Origin: an uncultured Eubacterium sp.
Lineage (GTDB): Bacteria > Bacillota > Clostridia > Peptostreptococcales > Anaerovoracaceae
DNA: 25,173 nucleotides
Direction of reading: 5' to 3'
Assembly: GCA_937966095.1 (NCBI GenBank)
Contig: CALCKF010000079.1
Location: 1-25,173 of the forward strand
The notes beneath the pieces were generated by a model, which worked only from the letters and a program-made list of their open reading frames with translations, did not search any database and had not been told where the DNA came from. The position numbers and the translations under genes were made by a program. How positions within the stretch are numbered: the first letter of the stretch is position 1; each line of letters opens with the position of its first letter. This document shows positions 6,741-14,354 of this stretch, piece after piece.

Positions 6741-7627
6741 TAACGAAAGAGATGGAAAATGCAGTTGTAGTAGAAGATGTCAGGGATTTTGATACTGATC
6801 ATATCTTTGATTGTGGCCAGTGTTTCCGGTGGAACAGAGAGCCGGACGGAAAATATACGGGGATAGCCTTTGGCAGACCTGTTAAGATAGGATATGACAA
6901 TGAAAATGAACGGCTTGTTATATACAATTCGGACCTGGAAGATTTCGAGAATATATGGAGAAAATATCTGGATCTGGATAGAGATTATTCATATATAAAG
7001 AAAGAACTTTCTGAGAATGATGAAATAATGGCTCGGGCTGTGGAATACGGACATGGCATAAGGATATTGAATCAGGATAAATGGGAAACACTTGTGTCCT
7101 TTATAATTTCTCAGAACAACAATATCCCCAGGATAAAGAAATGTATAGAGTCACTTGCCGTTGTATTGGGAAATAAAGCCGGGGAATACGAAGGAAGAGT
7201 GTTCTATAATATACCGGGACCTGAGGTCCTTGCTGAAGCCAGCATAAGTGATCTGGGACCATGCAGACTTGGATACAGGGCTGAATATCTGATCAAAACA
7301 GCGAACAAGGTTATACAGGATGGTGTTGGCAGTCTGGACAGGCTGGGAAGCGATGAGGTTTCCTCGGAAGAAGTTTTTGAGACACTGAAAACATACTGCG
7401 GTGTGGGACCGAAAGTCGCAAATTGCATAGCACTGTTTTCAATGGGCAGAACAGACAGATTCCCTATAGATGTATGGGTACGAAAGGTGATGAACCGTCT
7501 TTACGGCATACCGGAAAATGACATGAGGCAGATGACAGAATTTGCAGCTTCAAAATTCGGTGAATACGGAGGAATAGCTCAGCAATATCTTTTCTATTAC
7601 ATAACCCACAGCAGAGAAGTGAAATGA
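6737..7627 (+). CDS. 8-oxoguanine DNA glycosylase/AP lyase, OGG1 type
   Basis: A 296-residue bifunctional glycosylase of the OGG1 (not MutM) family. The N-terminal about 115 residues (FDCGQCFRWNREPDGKYTG) form the OGG_N domain. The SQNNNIPRIKKCI helix, the helix-hairpin-helix CGVGPKVANCIALFS and the PIDVWV strand form the HhH-GPD core. The catalytic Schiff-base lysine is Lys226 (in GVGPKVANC) and the catalytic aspartate Asp245 (in FPIDVWV). It removes 8-oxoguanine opposite cytosine and nicks the strand. Length is close to other clostridial OGG proteins. It follows the P-loop/Asp23 gene with an ATGA overlap and ends before the groESL promoter. Confidence 0.93.
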   Translation: MITKEMENAVVVEDVRDFDTDHIFDCGQCFRWNREPDGKYTGIAFGRPVKIGYDNENERLVIYNSDLEDFENIWRKYLDLDRDYSYIKKELSENDEIMARAVEYGHGIRILNQDKWETLVSFIISQNNNIPRIKKCIESLAVVLGNKAGEYEGRVFYNIPGPEVLAEASISDLGPCRLGYRAEYLIKTANKVIQDGVGSLDRLGSDEVSSEEVFETLKTYCGVGPKVANCIALFSMGRTDRFPIDVWVRKVMNRLYGIPENDMRQMTEFAASKFGEYGGIAQQYLFYYITHSREVK

Positions 7628-7671
7628 TATAAAGTTTTGTAAATAACTTTGCAATAAATATAAAAAAATGG

Positions 7672-7700
7672 TTGACAAAATGAGGAAATGGCTGTAAATT
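7672..7700 (+). promoter_or_regulatory. Promoter of the groES-groEL operon
   Basis: A perfect TTGACA (7672-7677) with 17 bases to TAAATT (7695-7700). The -10 is weaker, and TATAGT at 7700-7705 is an alternative with too long a spacer. The CIRCE element begins five bases downstream and so covers the transcription start, as in other groESL operons. Confidence 0.8.
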
Positions 7701-7704
7701 ATAG

Positions 7705-7731
7705 TTAGCACTCATAAATGAAGAGTGCTAA
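7705..7731 (+). promoter_or_regulatory. CIRCE operator (HrcA binding site)
   Basis: The exact consensus inverted repeat TTAGCACTC (7705-7713), nine bases, GAGTGCTAA (7723-7731). HrcA repressor binds this element and releases it on heat or protein stress, so groESL here is very likely HrcA-controlled. hrcA itself is not in the window. A small stem AAGAGG/CCTCTT (7744-7759) follows in the leader, of unknown importance. Confidence 0.98.
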
Positions 7732-7796
7732 CAAAGAATAATGAAGAGGAAAGCCTCTTTTCAAATTTAAATCAAGAAAGAAAAGGAGATGACACG

Positions 7797-8075
7797 ATGA
7801 GTATTGGAATCAAACCTTTAGGCTCAAGAGTAGTAATCAAGAAAATAGAAGCTGAAGAGAAGACCGCAAGCGGTATCCTTCTGACAAGCTCTGCAAAGGA
7901 AAAGCCGCAGATGGCAGAGGTCGTTGCCGTAGGACCGGGAACGGATGATGAAAAAATGGAGCTTAAAGTAGGAGACAAAGTTATTTTCTCGCAGTATGCA
8001 GGTACAGATGTCAAGTATGGCGGAGAAGAATTGTCGATAATGAACCAGAGAGATATACTGGCAATAGTTGAGTAA
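7797..8075 (+). CDS. groES: GroES, 10 kDa co-chaperonin
   Basis: A 92-residue co-chaperonin that caps the GroEL ring. It begins MSIGIKPLGSRVVIKKIEAEEKTASGILL, with the mobile loop around residues 20-32 and the VVAVGPG and GDKVIFSQYAGTDVKY strands typical of the family. The frame is open back to 7725, inside the CIRCE element, but ATG 7797 has AAAAGGAG eight bases upstream and gives the canonical protein. It is followed by groEL after 19 bases, in the usual operon. Confidence 0.98.
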   Translation: MSIGIKPLGSRVVIKKIEAEEKTASGILLTSSAKEKPQMAEVVAVGPGTDDEKMELKVGDKVIFSQYAGTDVKYGGEELSIMNQRDILAIVE

Positions 8076-8094
8076 TTAAGGAGGGAAATATATA

Positions 8095-9729
8095 ATGGCT
8101 AAGGAATTACATTACGGTGAGGACGCCAGAAGAAAGCTTCAGTCAGGCGTTGACAAGTTAGCAGATACAGTAAAAATAACCCTTGGACCTAAGGGAAGAA
8201 ATGTACTGATTGATAAAAAATTCGGTTCACCGCTCATCACAAATGACGGTGTTACTATCGCAAGAGAAATTGAGCTGGAAGATGCAGTGGAGAATATGGG
8301 AGCGCAGGTTGTAAAGGAAGTTGCTTCCAAGACCAATGATGTTGCAGGTGATGGCACAACAACTGCTACACTGCTGGCTCAGATAATAATAAAGGAAGGC
8401 TTTAAGAATGTTGCTGCAGGTGCAAATCCTATGGTAATCAAGAGAGGCATCCAGGGTGCAGTAGATGTGGCTGTTGAAGAGATAAAGAGACTGGCACATT
8501 CTGTAGACAGCAGTGACAGTATAGCACAGGTGGCATCCGTATCAGCTGCTGATGAAGAGATAGGCAAGCTGATAGCAGAGGCTATGGAAAAAGTCGGAAA
8601 AGACGGAGTTATAACTGTCGAAGAATCCAAGACGATGGGAACTACTCTTGAAGTAGTTGAAGGAATGCAGTTCGACAGAGGATATTTCTCACCTTATATG
8701 GTAACAGATACGGAAAAAATGGAAGCTGTTCTTGAAAATCCATATATCCTGATAACCGACAAGAAGATAACTAATATTCAGGAAATACTGCCTTTGCTGG
8801 AACAGGTAGTACAGCAGGGAAGAAAACTTCTGATAATATGTGACGATCTGGAGGGAGAAGCGCTTGCCACAATCATCGTCAATAAACTTAAGGGCACTTT
8901 CGAATGCGTTGCAGTAAAAGCTCCTGGATTCGGCGAAAGAAGAAAAGCAATGCTGGATGATATAGCTATTCTTACAGGCGGCACGGTCATCTCTGAAGAA
9001 CTGGGGTATGAACTTAAGGAAGCAACAGTCGATATGCTGGGAAGTGCAGCAACCATCAAGGTAGATAAGGAAAACACGGTTATCGTCGATGGTGCCGGAG
9101 ATGCTAAAGATATAGAAGCAAGAGTTGCACAGATCAGGACACAGATCGAAAACACCAATTCTGAATTTGACAGAGAAAAAACACAGGAAAGACTTGCCAA
9201 ACTGGCAGGTGGCGTAGCAGTTATCAAAGTCGGCGCTGCTACAGAAACAGAGCTTAAAGAGAGAAAGCTAAGGATAGAGGATGCGCTCAACTCTACTAAG
9301 GCTGCAGTTGAGGAAGGTATAGTATCCGGAGGCGGAGTGGCATTGATAAATGCGATACCTGCAGTATCAAAATATGTTGAAGGTCTCGAAGGCGATGCAA
9401 AAACAGGTGGAGCTATAATAGTAAGAGCTCTGGAGGAGCCTGTAAGACAGATTGCTGAAAATGCAGGCTTTGAAGGAAGTGTAGTAGTTGCCAAAGTAAA
9501 AGACAGCAAGGAAGGAACAGGCTTCAATGCGGCTACGGAAGAGTATGTAGACATGATAAATGCCGGGATCGTCGATCCTGCAAAAGTTACAAGATCTGCC
9601 CTTCAGAATGCGGCATCAGCATCTGCTATGCTCCTGACAACAGAAGCGGGAATAACAGATATCCCTGCAGAAGAGCCTGCAATGCCGATGGGCGGCGGAA
9701 TGGGCGGCGGAATGCCTGGAATGATGTAG
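8095..9729 (+). CDS. groEL: GroEL, 60 kDa chaperonin
   Basis: A 544-residue chaperonin, full length. It starts MAKELHYGEDARRKLQSGV, contains the ATP-binding VTLGPKGRNV-type loop (KITLGPKGRNV) and the DGTTTATLLA motif with its catalytic-region aspartate, and ends with the Gly-Met-rich tail GGGMGGGMPGMM. It folds client proteins in the cytoplasm with GroES. The ribosome binding site is AAGGAGGG just upstream. Codon use is less rich in ATA than its neighbours, as expected for a highly expressed gene. Transcription ends at the strong hairpin 59 bases downstream. Confidence 0.99.
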   Translation: MAKELHYGEDARRKLQSGVDKLADTVKITLGPKGRNVLIDKKFGSPLITNDGVTIAREIELEDAVENMGAQVVKEVASKTNDVAGDGTTTATLLAQIIIKEGFKNVAAGANPMVIKRGIQGAVDVAVEEIKRLAHSVDSSDSIAQVASVSAADEEIGKLIAEAMEKVGKDGVITVEESKTMGTTLEVVEGMQFDRGYFSPYMVTDTEKMEAVLENPYILITDKKITNIQEILPLLEQVVQQGRKLLIICDDLEGEALATIIVNKLKGTFECVAVKAPGFGERRKAMLDDIAILTGGTVISEELGYELKEATVDMLGSAATIKVDKENTVIVDGAGDAKDIEARVAQIRTQIENTNSEFDREKTQERLAKLAGGVAVIKVGAATETELKERKLRIEDALNSTKAAVEEGIVSGGGVALINAIPAVSKYVEGLEGDAKTGGAIIVRALEEPVRQIAENAGFEGSVVVAKVKDSKEGTGFNAATEEYVDMINAGIVDPAKVTRSALQNAASASAMLLTTEAGITDIPAEEPAMPMGGGMGGGMPGMM

Positions 9730-9787
9730 GATTTCGTCGGCACAGACAGACAATGACAATAAGACAGCATATTATTTTTAACAGTGT

Positions 9788-9838
9788 AAAACCCGAAAAA
9801 ATATCCGGCCATATGAGCCGGATATTTTCGGGTTTTTT
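9788..9838. terminator. Strong bidirectional terminator after groEL
   Basis: An about 20-base-pair stem: the left arm (9788-9809) runs AAAACCCG...ATCCGGC and the right arm (9817-9838) GCCGGAT...CGGGTTTT, with a 2-base A bulge and a 7-base loop. T-runs follow on both strands, so it can end groEL and also the convergent minus-strand gene at 9862. Confidence 0.95.
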
Positions 9839-9861
9839 ATTATCTCAATTTAAGGTATCGT

Positions 9862-10641
9862 TTATTTAAATGAGAAACATTTCCCGCACACTTCAGGTGA
9901 AGGTATGTATTCATCGATTGATTCACAGTGGCGCTGGCACTTTTCTCTGTCTATGCCTGATACCGAAATCGCACCGGCAGGGCAGGCTTTGATCATTTCT
10001 TCAGAGCATGAAACATTATCAGCACCCTGGTAGCAGCATTGTGTCAGTATTCTCTGGTAAATTTCCTCAAGCTGCTGTGAATCCGGTATTTCGGAGTCGT
10101 TCGCATATCTGCCATCTGTAATAACGCAGCTTAGACGTCCGCCATAACCTGATTTTGTATGAAATGAGCCGGCAGGTCCGAAGCTTCCCATTCCTGCTGC
10201 AAATGCGGCCATTTTATGTGACCAGTTTTCATGGTGGGTATCCCTGTTCCAGTCGGTAGGGGTATTGGCACATGATGATAAACGGCCTACAGAATCCAGC
10301 GTTCTTCTTATGACACCGTTTATTTTCATAGAAAGCCACATTGATTCTGTAAATGCTCTCCTCCATTTTTCGGAAGGCATATTTCCGATTTTATTGCTTT
10401 CCGTTATATCTTCTGAATAAGGTACGAAATGCAGTATAACTGTATTTCCGGGCCTGTATATGCTTTTTGGATGATCACTCAGTCCTCTTGAAAAAAACAT
10501 GTCAAACATCATGTTTGTTGAGGATACATAACCTATGACAGGATCTCCGAATTTGGTGGATATGTCTTCCCGCTCCTGGAATTCCTTTATGGTATTTCTG
10601 ATATTATCTTCTATTTTCTTTTTTACATCTATTCCGATCAT
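9862..10641 (-). CDS. QueG/reductive-dehalogenase-like iron-sulfur protein
   Basis: A 259-residue protein. FAAGMGSFGPAGSFHTKSGYGGRLSCVITD (split here only for recognition: residues about 147-176) corresponds to the 'AGxGWxGKNxxLxxxxxGxRxxLxxxxTD' part of the epoxyqueuosine reductase QueG and corrinoid reductive dehalogenase fold. The C-terminus is Cys-rich: 202, 203, 212, 220, 235, 239, 252, 255, with CPAGAI at 220-225. The spacing is not the standard CxxCxxCxxxCP twice. It is shorter than QueG (about 350-380 residues), so it is probably a relative and not the queuosine enzyme. I preferred ATG 10641 over the GTG at 10650 because AGAAGG sits about eight bases before it. It has its own extended -10 promoter. 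Substrate unknown. Confidence 0.75.
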   Translation of the reverse strand: MIGIDVKKKIEDNIRNTIKEFQEREDISTKFGDPVIGYVSSTNMMFDMFFSRGLSDHPKSIYRPGNTVILHFVPYSEDITESNKIGNMPSEKWRRAFTESMWLSMKINGVIRRTLDSVGRLSSCANTPTDWNRDTHHENWSHKMAAFAAGMGSFGPAGSFHTKSGYGGRLSCVITDGRYANDSEIPDSQQLEEIYQRILTQCCYQGADNVSCSEEMIKACPAGAISVSGIDREKCQRHCESIDEYIPSPEVCGKCFSFK

Positions 10642-10699
10642 ATATAACACCTTCTAACTTCTGTTGATATATCAGTATAATTATATAACTTTCAGAAAT

Positions 10700-10708
10700 A
10701 TTATATCA
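10700..10708 (-). promoter_or_regulatory. Extended -10 promoter of the QueG-like gene
   Basis: On the minus strand the sequence TGATATAAT (10708-10700) is a perfect extended -10 (TG, one base, TATAAT). No good -35 lies 17 bases upstream, which extended -10 promoters tolerate. The leader to ATG 10641 is about 52 bases. Confidence 0.6.
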
Positions 10709-10770
10709 CACATGTAATGCTAAAATGTTGCAATAGTCACAGATTTGATGAAGCCGATTCTTTTTTTGCT

Positions 10771-12057
10771 TTATTTGTCATTATTGCTGACTTTCTGAGG
10801 TCTGAATGCTATGAATGCAAGGACGGATATGAGCATCAGTATAGGGTAATAAAGGTTAGGCATGATAGCTATCGGGGTTATCCCTACAAGAGCTGCTGCA
10901 GTAAGAAGCTGTGCTCCATAAGGTATAAGTCCCTGACCTACTGAAGCAAATATATCGAGGATAGAGGCGACTCTTTTGGATTCGACTCCGAATTCATCTC
11001 CTATTTCTTTTGCTACAGGACCTGACATAACGATAGCGACAGTGTTGTTTGCTGTGCACAGATCTACGAGGAATACAAGTATACCTATACCGAACTCTGC
11101 ACCGCGTTTTCCATTAACCGATTTTTTTATGCCGTCTATGATGAGAGATATTCCGCCGTTTTCCTTGATAAGGGATACTATGCAGGCAACGATTATGGAA
11201 ATGATGGAAATCTCAAAGAGACCTGTCATACCCTCGCCGATAACGCTGAAAGACTCAAGAAAAGTAAATGAGCCGTTGAAAATACCGACGATCATCGAAA
11301 GAATGATGCCTGCAAAAAGTACAGCAAACACATTGAATCCTATAAGAGCGCCTACCAGTACTACAAGATAAGGCACAACTTCAATGAAATTGTAATCATA
11401 TACAACATTTGGAGTATATGTAAGGTGTGTTGTTCTGAGATAAAATATTATTATAGTTATTATAGCTGCAGGAAGAACTATGAGAAAGTTCTGTTTGAAT
11501 TTATCTTTCATTTCACATCCTTGCGTTCTCACGGCAGCTATAGTGGTATCGGATATCATGGAAAGATTGTCACCGAACATCGCACCGCATACGGTCGCTC
11601 CTATACAGATAGCTATCGGGAAACCTGTCTGGTCGGAAACACCGAGAGCTATAGGAGCAAGTGCAGTTATGGTTCCCATAGATGTACCCATGGAAAGTGA
11701 TATGAAGCATCCTATGACGAAAAGACCTACGACCATAAAATTGGGAGGTATTATAGAAAGTCCGAAGTTTACCGTGCTTTCCACGCCGCCTGCAGCCGTT
11801 ATTATTCCTGAAAATGCTCCTGCAACAAGGAATATAAGTACCATTGTTATGATGTTTACATCACCTGCTCCCTTGGCGACTATTTTAAGCTTTTCTTCAA
11901 AAGATATCTTACGGTTCTGCAGAAATGCGACAAACAGAGCTATTATGAAAGCTACGTATGCCGGCATGCTGTAAAAATCATTGCTGATGATCCCCGCACC
12001 TGCAAAAATGATTACAAATACGAAGAAAGGAAGTAATGCGAAAATTCTGTATTTCAT
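10771..12057 (-). CDS. NhaC-family Na+/H+ antiporter
   Basis: A 428-residue integral membrane protein with about eleven hydrophobic segments from MKYRIFALLPFFVFVIIFAGAG to the ILMLISVLAFIAF end. Conserved polar stretches inside membrane segments, such as SLSMGTSMGTITALAPIAL (about 130-150) and LVDLCTANNTVAIVMSG (about 335-352), are typical of the NhaC family. This family includes Na+/H+ antiporters and the malate/lactate antiporter MleN of Bacillus, so the substrate could also be an organic acid. It follows the D-2-hydroxyacid dehydrogenase after 36 bases with GGGAGGG as ribosome binding site, so the two form an operon. No hairpin terminator follows, so readthrough into the QueG-like gene is possible. 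Confidence 0.88.
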   Translation of the reverse strand: MKYRIFALLPFFVFVIIFAGAGIISNDFYSMPAYVAFIIALFVAFLQNRKISFEEKLKIVAKGAGDVNIITMVLIFLVAGAFSGIITAAGGVESTVNFGLSIIPPNFMVVGLFVIGCFISLSMGTSMGTITALAPIALGVSDQTGFPIAICIGATVCGAMFGDNLSMISDTTIAAVRTQGCEMKDKFKQNFLIVLPAAIITIIIFYLRTTHLTYTPNVVYDYNFIEVVPYLVVLVGALIGFNVFAVLFAGIILSMIVGIFNGSFTFLESFSVIGEGMTGLFEISIISIIVACIVSLIKENGGISLIIDGIKKSVNGKRGAEFGIGILVFLVDLCTANNTVAIVMSGPVAKEIGDEFGVESKRVASILDIFASVGQGLIPYGAQLLTAAALVGITPIAIMPNLYYPILMLISVLAFIAFRPQKVSNNDK

Positions 12058-12093
12058 TTGTATCCCTCCCGGAAAAAGTAAATATGGTGATAT

Positions 12094-13008
12094 TTATTCA
12101 ACTCTGTTGAGTCTTCCGCCATTAAGCCAGCTTTCGAGATTTTCAGCCAGTATGTCTATCACAGCCTGACGCATTTCCTTTGGCGACCAGGCTATATGAG
12201 GAGTTATTATGCAGTTTTCCAGCCCCAGAAGCGGACAGTCTATCGAAGGAGGCTCGCTTTCGAGCACATCTACAGCTGCTGCGCTGATAAATCCTGCTTT
12301 GAGAGCATCAGCCAGAGCTCTTTCATCTATCAGACCGCCTCTCGCAGTATTTATCAGGACTGAGCCCGGTTTCATATTGACCAGAAAATCAGTGTTGACC
12401 ATATGTCTGTTCTCTTCTGTAAGCGGACAGTGAAGTGAAACGAAATCAGATTTCATTGCGCCTTCAGGATCTTCCCTGTATATGTTGACCTTCATACCTA
12501 GAGAACGGGCTATCTCAGCTACACGTTTCCCTATGGCCCCATATCCTATGATGCCAAGTGATTTACCGACAAGAAGAGTTACCGGTTTTTTCCAGTAACA
12601 GAAATATTTTGATTCAGACCATTGCCCGCTCTGGACAGATTCGTTGTGCAGCCCTACATTGTTAGAAAGTTCCAGTATCAGGGCTATTGTGTGCTGAGCT
12701 ACAGCATCAGTTGAGTAGGATGGTATATTTGTTACTGCTATACCAAGATCAGCAGCGGCAGATACATCGATATTGTTATATCCTGTTGCTGTGGATCCTA
12801 TATATTTAAGATTAGGGCATTTCTCCATAAATTCTCTTGTGATCGGGCATTTACTGGTCATAAGTATCTCGCTGCCGCCTATCCTGGACAGAGCCTTGTC
12901 CATGGGAGTGGCATCGAAAACGGTAAGCCTGTCACATAATTTTTCGAGCTTGTCCCAGCTCAGATCACCGGGATTTATGGTATAACCGTCAAAAATTACA
13001 ATATCCAT
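12094..13008 (-). CDS. D-2-hydroxyacid dehydrogenase (glycerate/hydroxypyruvate reductase-like)
   Basis: A 304-residue member of the D-isomer-specific 2-hydroxyacid dehydrogenase family. The Rossmann motif GYGAIG is at residues 155-160, and the catalytic triad is Arg223 (INTARGG), Glu252 (LESEPP) and His271 (ITPHIAW). After the second strand the protein reads NIYRED, so position 178 is Arg where NAD-specific members (for example the SerA in this window, VIGYDP) have Asp. This suggests preference for NADP(H). It is first in an operon with the NhaC-family gene. GGAGG stands before ATG 13008. Likely substrates are hydroxypyruvate, glyoxylate or another 2-oxoacid, and I cannot choose among them from sequence. 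Confidence 0.88.
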   Translation of the reverse strand: MDIVIFDGYTINPGDLSWDKLEKLCDRLTVFDATPMDKALSRIGGSEILMTSKCPITREFMEKCPNLKYIGSTATGYNNIDVSAAADLGIAVTNIPSYSTDAVAQHTIALILELSNNVGLHNESVQSGQWSESKYFCYWKKPVTLLVGKSLGIIGYGAIGKRVAEIARSLGMKVNIYREDPEGAMKSDFVSLHCPLTEENRHMVNTDFLVNMKPGSVLINTARGGLIDERALADALKAGFISAAAVDVLESEPPSIDCPLLGLENCIITPHIAWSPKEMRQAVIDILAENLESWLNGGRLNRVE

Positions 13009-13066
13009 ATATTAACCTCCGTTTTTATGAGTCTGTATACTGTTTTTAAACAAAGTCACAGAAGTT

Positions 13067-13095
13067 ATTTTACACTATAAAAGATGGAAAGTCCA
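13067..13095 (-). promoter_or_regulatory. Candidate promoter for the dehydrogenase-nhaC operon
   Basis: Minus strand: TGGACT (13095-13090), 17 bases, TAAAAT (13072-13067), giving a leader of about 50 bases. The -35 abuts the -35 of the divergent mntP promoter (they share base 13090), so the two units may influence each other. TATAGT at 13079-13074 is an alternative -10. Confidence 0.45.
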
Positions 13096-13113
13096 GGTCA
13101 TGTATGGTATAAT
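13085..13113 (+). promoter_or_regulatory. Promoter of mntP
   Basis: TGGAAA (13085-13090), 17 bases, TATAAT (13108-13113), with TGG directly before the -10, an extended -10 pattern. The predicted leader is only about 35 bases, too short for the yybP-ykoY manganese riboswitch that often precedes mntP. Confidence 0.75.
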
Positions 13114-13154
13114 CGTGTGTACATATGCTTCGATGACGGGAAGGAGAAGGTCAG

Positions 13155-13706
13155 ATGAGTTTGGTTGACATACTGCTGATAGGTATAGGTCTTTCAATGG
13201 ATGCGGCAGCAGTTTCAATGACTAATGGCATGGTGTATAAAAACCTGAATAGGATAACTTATATATCTATGCCTCTTTTTTTCGGAGTATTCCAGATGAT
13301 GATGCCTGTAGCGGGATATTATGCCGGAGGTATATTTGCAGAATTAATAACCAGATACTCAGGAATAGTCATTTTTATCATTTTGGGAATAATAGGCGGT
13401 AAGATGATAAAGGAAGGCATAGGTGATCTTAATAAAAAGGATGTCTGTCCTGTTAAGACCATGACTTTCGGAGTCCTGCTTTTACAAGCGGTGGCTACAA
13501 GTATAGATGCTTTTGCAGTCGGAATCGGTTTCAGTGCTGCCGGTGTAGGAGTGTGGATGCCTTCAGTTCTTATAGGGATGATTACATTCATAATAGTGGT
13601 GGCCGCGATACTTATAGGAAGAAAGTTCGGAGATATGCTGGGGTGCAGAGCGGAGATACTGGGAGGAGCTATATTAGTGATAATAGGTATAAAAGCTCTG
13701 ATTTGA
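13155..13706 (+). CDS. mntP: MntP, manganese efflux pump
   Basis: A 183-residue membrane protein with six hydrophobic segments and the two internal repeats typical of MntP (DUF204): GLSMDAAAVSMTNG near residues 12-25 and ATSIDAFAVGIGFS near 114-127. The aspartates in these repeats line the transport path. MntP exports Mn2+ and so protects against manganese overload. AAGGAG is eight bases before ATG. Its length matches E. coli MntP (188). It is the first gene of a + strand run with rdgB, yihY and feoAB, with metal traffic as a common theme for the first and last. Confidence 0.92.
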   Translation: MSLVDILLIGIGLSMDAAAVSMTNGMVYKNLNRITYISMPLFFGVFQMMMPVAGYYAGGIFAELITRYSGIVIFIILGIIGGKMIKEGIGDLNKKDVCPVKTMTFGVLLLQAVATSIDAFAVGIGFSAAGVGVWMPSVLIGMITFIIVVAAILIGRKFGDMLGCRAEILGGAILVIIGIKALI

Positions 13707-13744
13707 TACATATTTCAAAGTTTTATTTTTAAGGCAGGTATCGT

Positions 13745-14347
13745 ATGGAAAAAATAATAGTTGCGGCAACGAAGAACAGACATAAAATAAAGGAGATAGA
13801 GGCGATAACAAAAGAATTCGGAATGTCCATAATACCAAGGGACGAAGCTGGAGTGCCGGATGTGGAGATCATTGAGGACGGCAGTACATTTGAAGAAAAT
13901 TCGTATAAAAAGGCATATGAGGTCATGAAGCTTTGCGGCAAGACAACGATAGCCGATGATTCTGGTCTTGAAGTGGACTGTCTCGGCGGTGCACCGGGAG
14001 TATATTCAGCGAGATTTGCCGGCGAAGACGGAGATGATAAGGCAAATAATCGGAAACTGACAGGTCTGTTGAAGGACATTCCTTATGAAGATCGTACCGG
14101 AAGATTTGTATCTGTTATAACTATGGTATCTCCTGATGGGGATGCAGTGGTAGCGAGAGGAGAAATCGAGGGACATATAGTGCTGGAAGAAAAGGGCAGC
14201 AATGGATTCGGATACGATCCTCTTTTTGTACCGGAGGGTTACGACAGTACTTTCGGGGAGATAGATACGGAGATAAAAAACAGAATAAGTCACAGAGCCA
14301 AGGCTCTCAGCAGGCTTCGAGAAAAGCTCAAGGCTAAAGAGAGGTGA
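13745..14347 (+). CDS. rdgB: XTP/dITP diphosphatase (RdgB/HAM1)
   Basis: A 200-residue house-cleaning pyrophosphatase that hydrolyses dITP, dXTP and XTP to monophosphates and keeps them out of DNA. The signature parts are all visible: AATKNRHKIKEI near residues 7-18, IADDSGLEVDCLGGAPGVYSARF near 75-97 (metal-binding Asp pair), GSNGFGYDPLFVPEG near 148-162 and the C-terminal SHRAKAL. Length is typical. It starts 38 bases after mntP and its stop lies seven bases before the ATG of the YihY gene, whose ribosome binding site overlaps the rdgB stop. Confidence 0.96.
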   Translation: MEKIIVAATKNRHKIKEIEAITKEFGMSIIPRDEAGVPDVEIIEDGSTFEENSYKKAYEVMKLCGKTTIADDSGLEVDCLGGAPGVYSARFAGEDGDDKANNRKLTGLLKDIPYEDRTGRFVSVITMVSPDGDAVVARGEIEGHIVLEEKGSNGFGYDPLFVPEGYDSTFGEIDTEIKNRISHRAKALSRLREKLKAKER

Positions 14348-14354
14348 GCCTTTG

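Noticed and set aside
8778..9554. Long open frame on the minus strand opposite groEL
   Set aside because: It is a 258-codon shadow of groEL with a Ser/Thr/Pro/Ala-rich product, no ribosome binding site and no domain. groEL is certain on the other strand.
10976..11974. Two plus-strand frames inside nhaC (131 and 164 codons)
   Set aside because: They are antisense to clear membrane segments of the NhaC protein and have no ribosome binding sites.
13114..13154. Possible yybP-ykoY manganese riboswitch before mntP
   Set aside because: The leader after the promoter is only about 35 bases, too short for that riboswitch, and no matching stems are visible.
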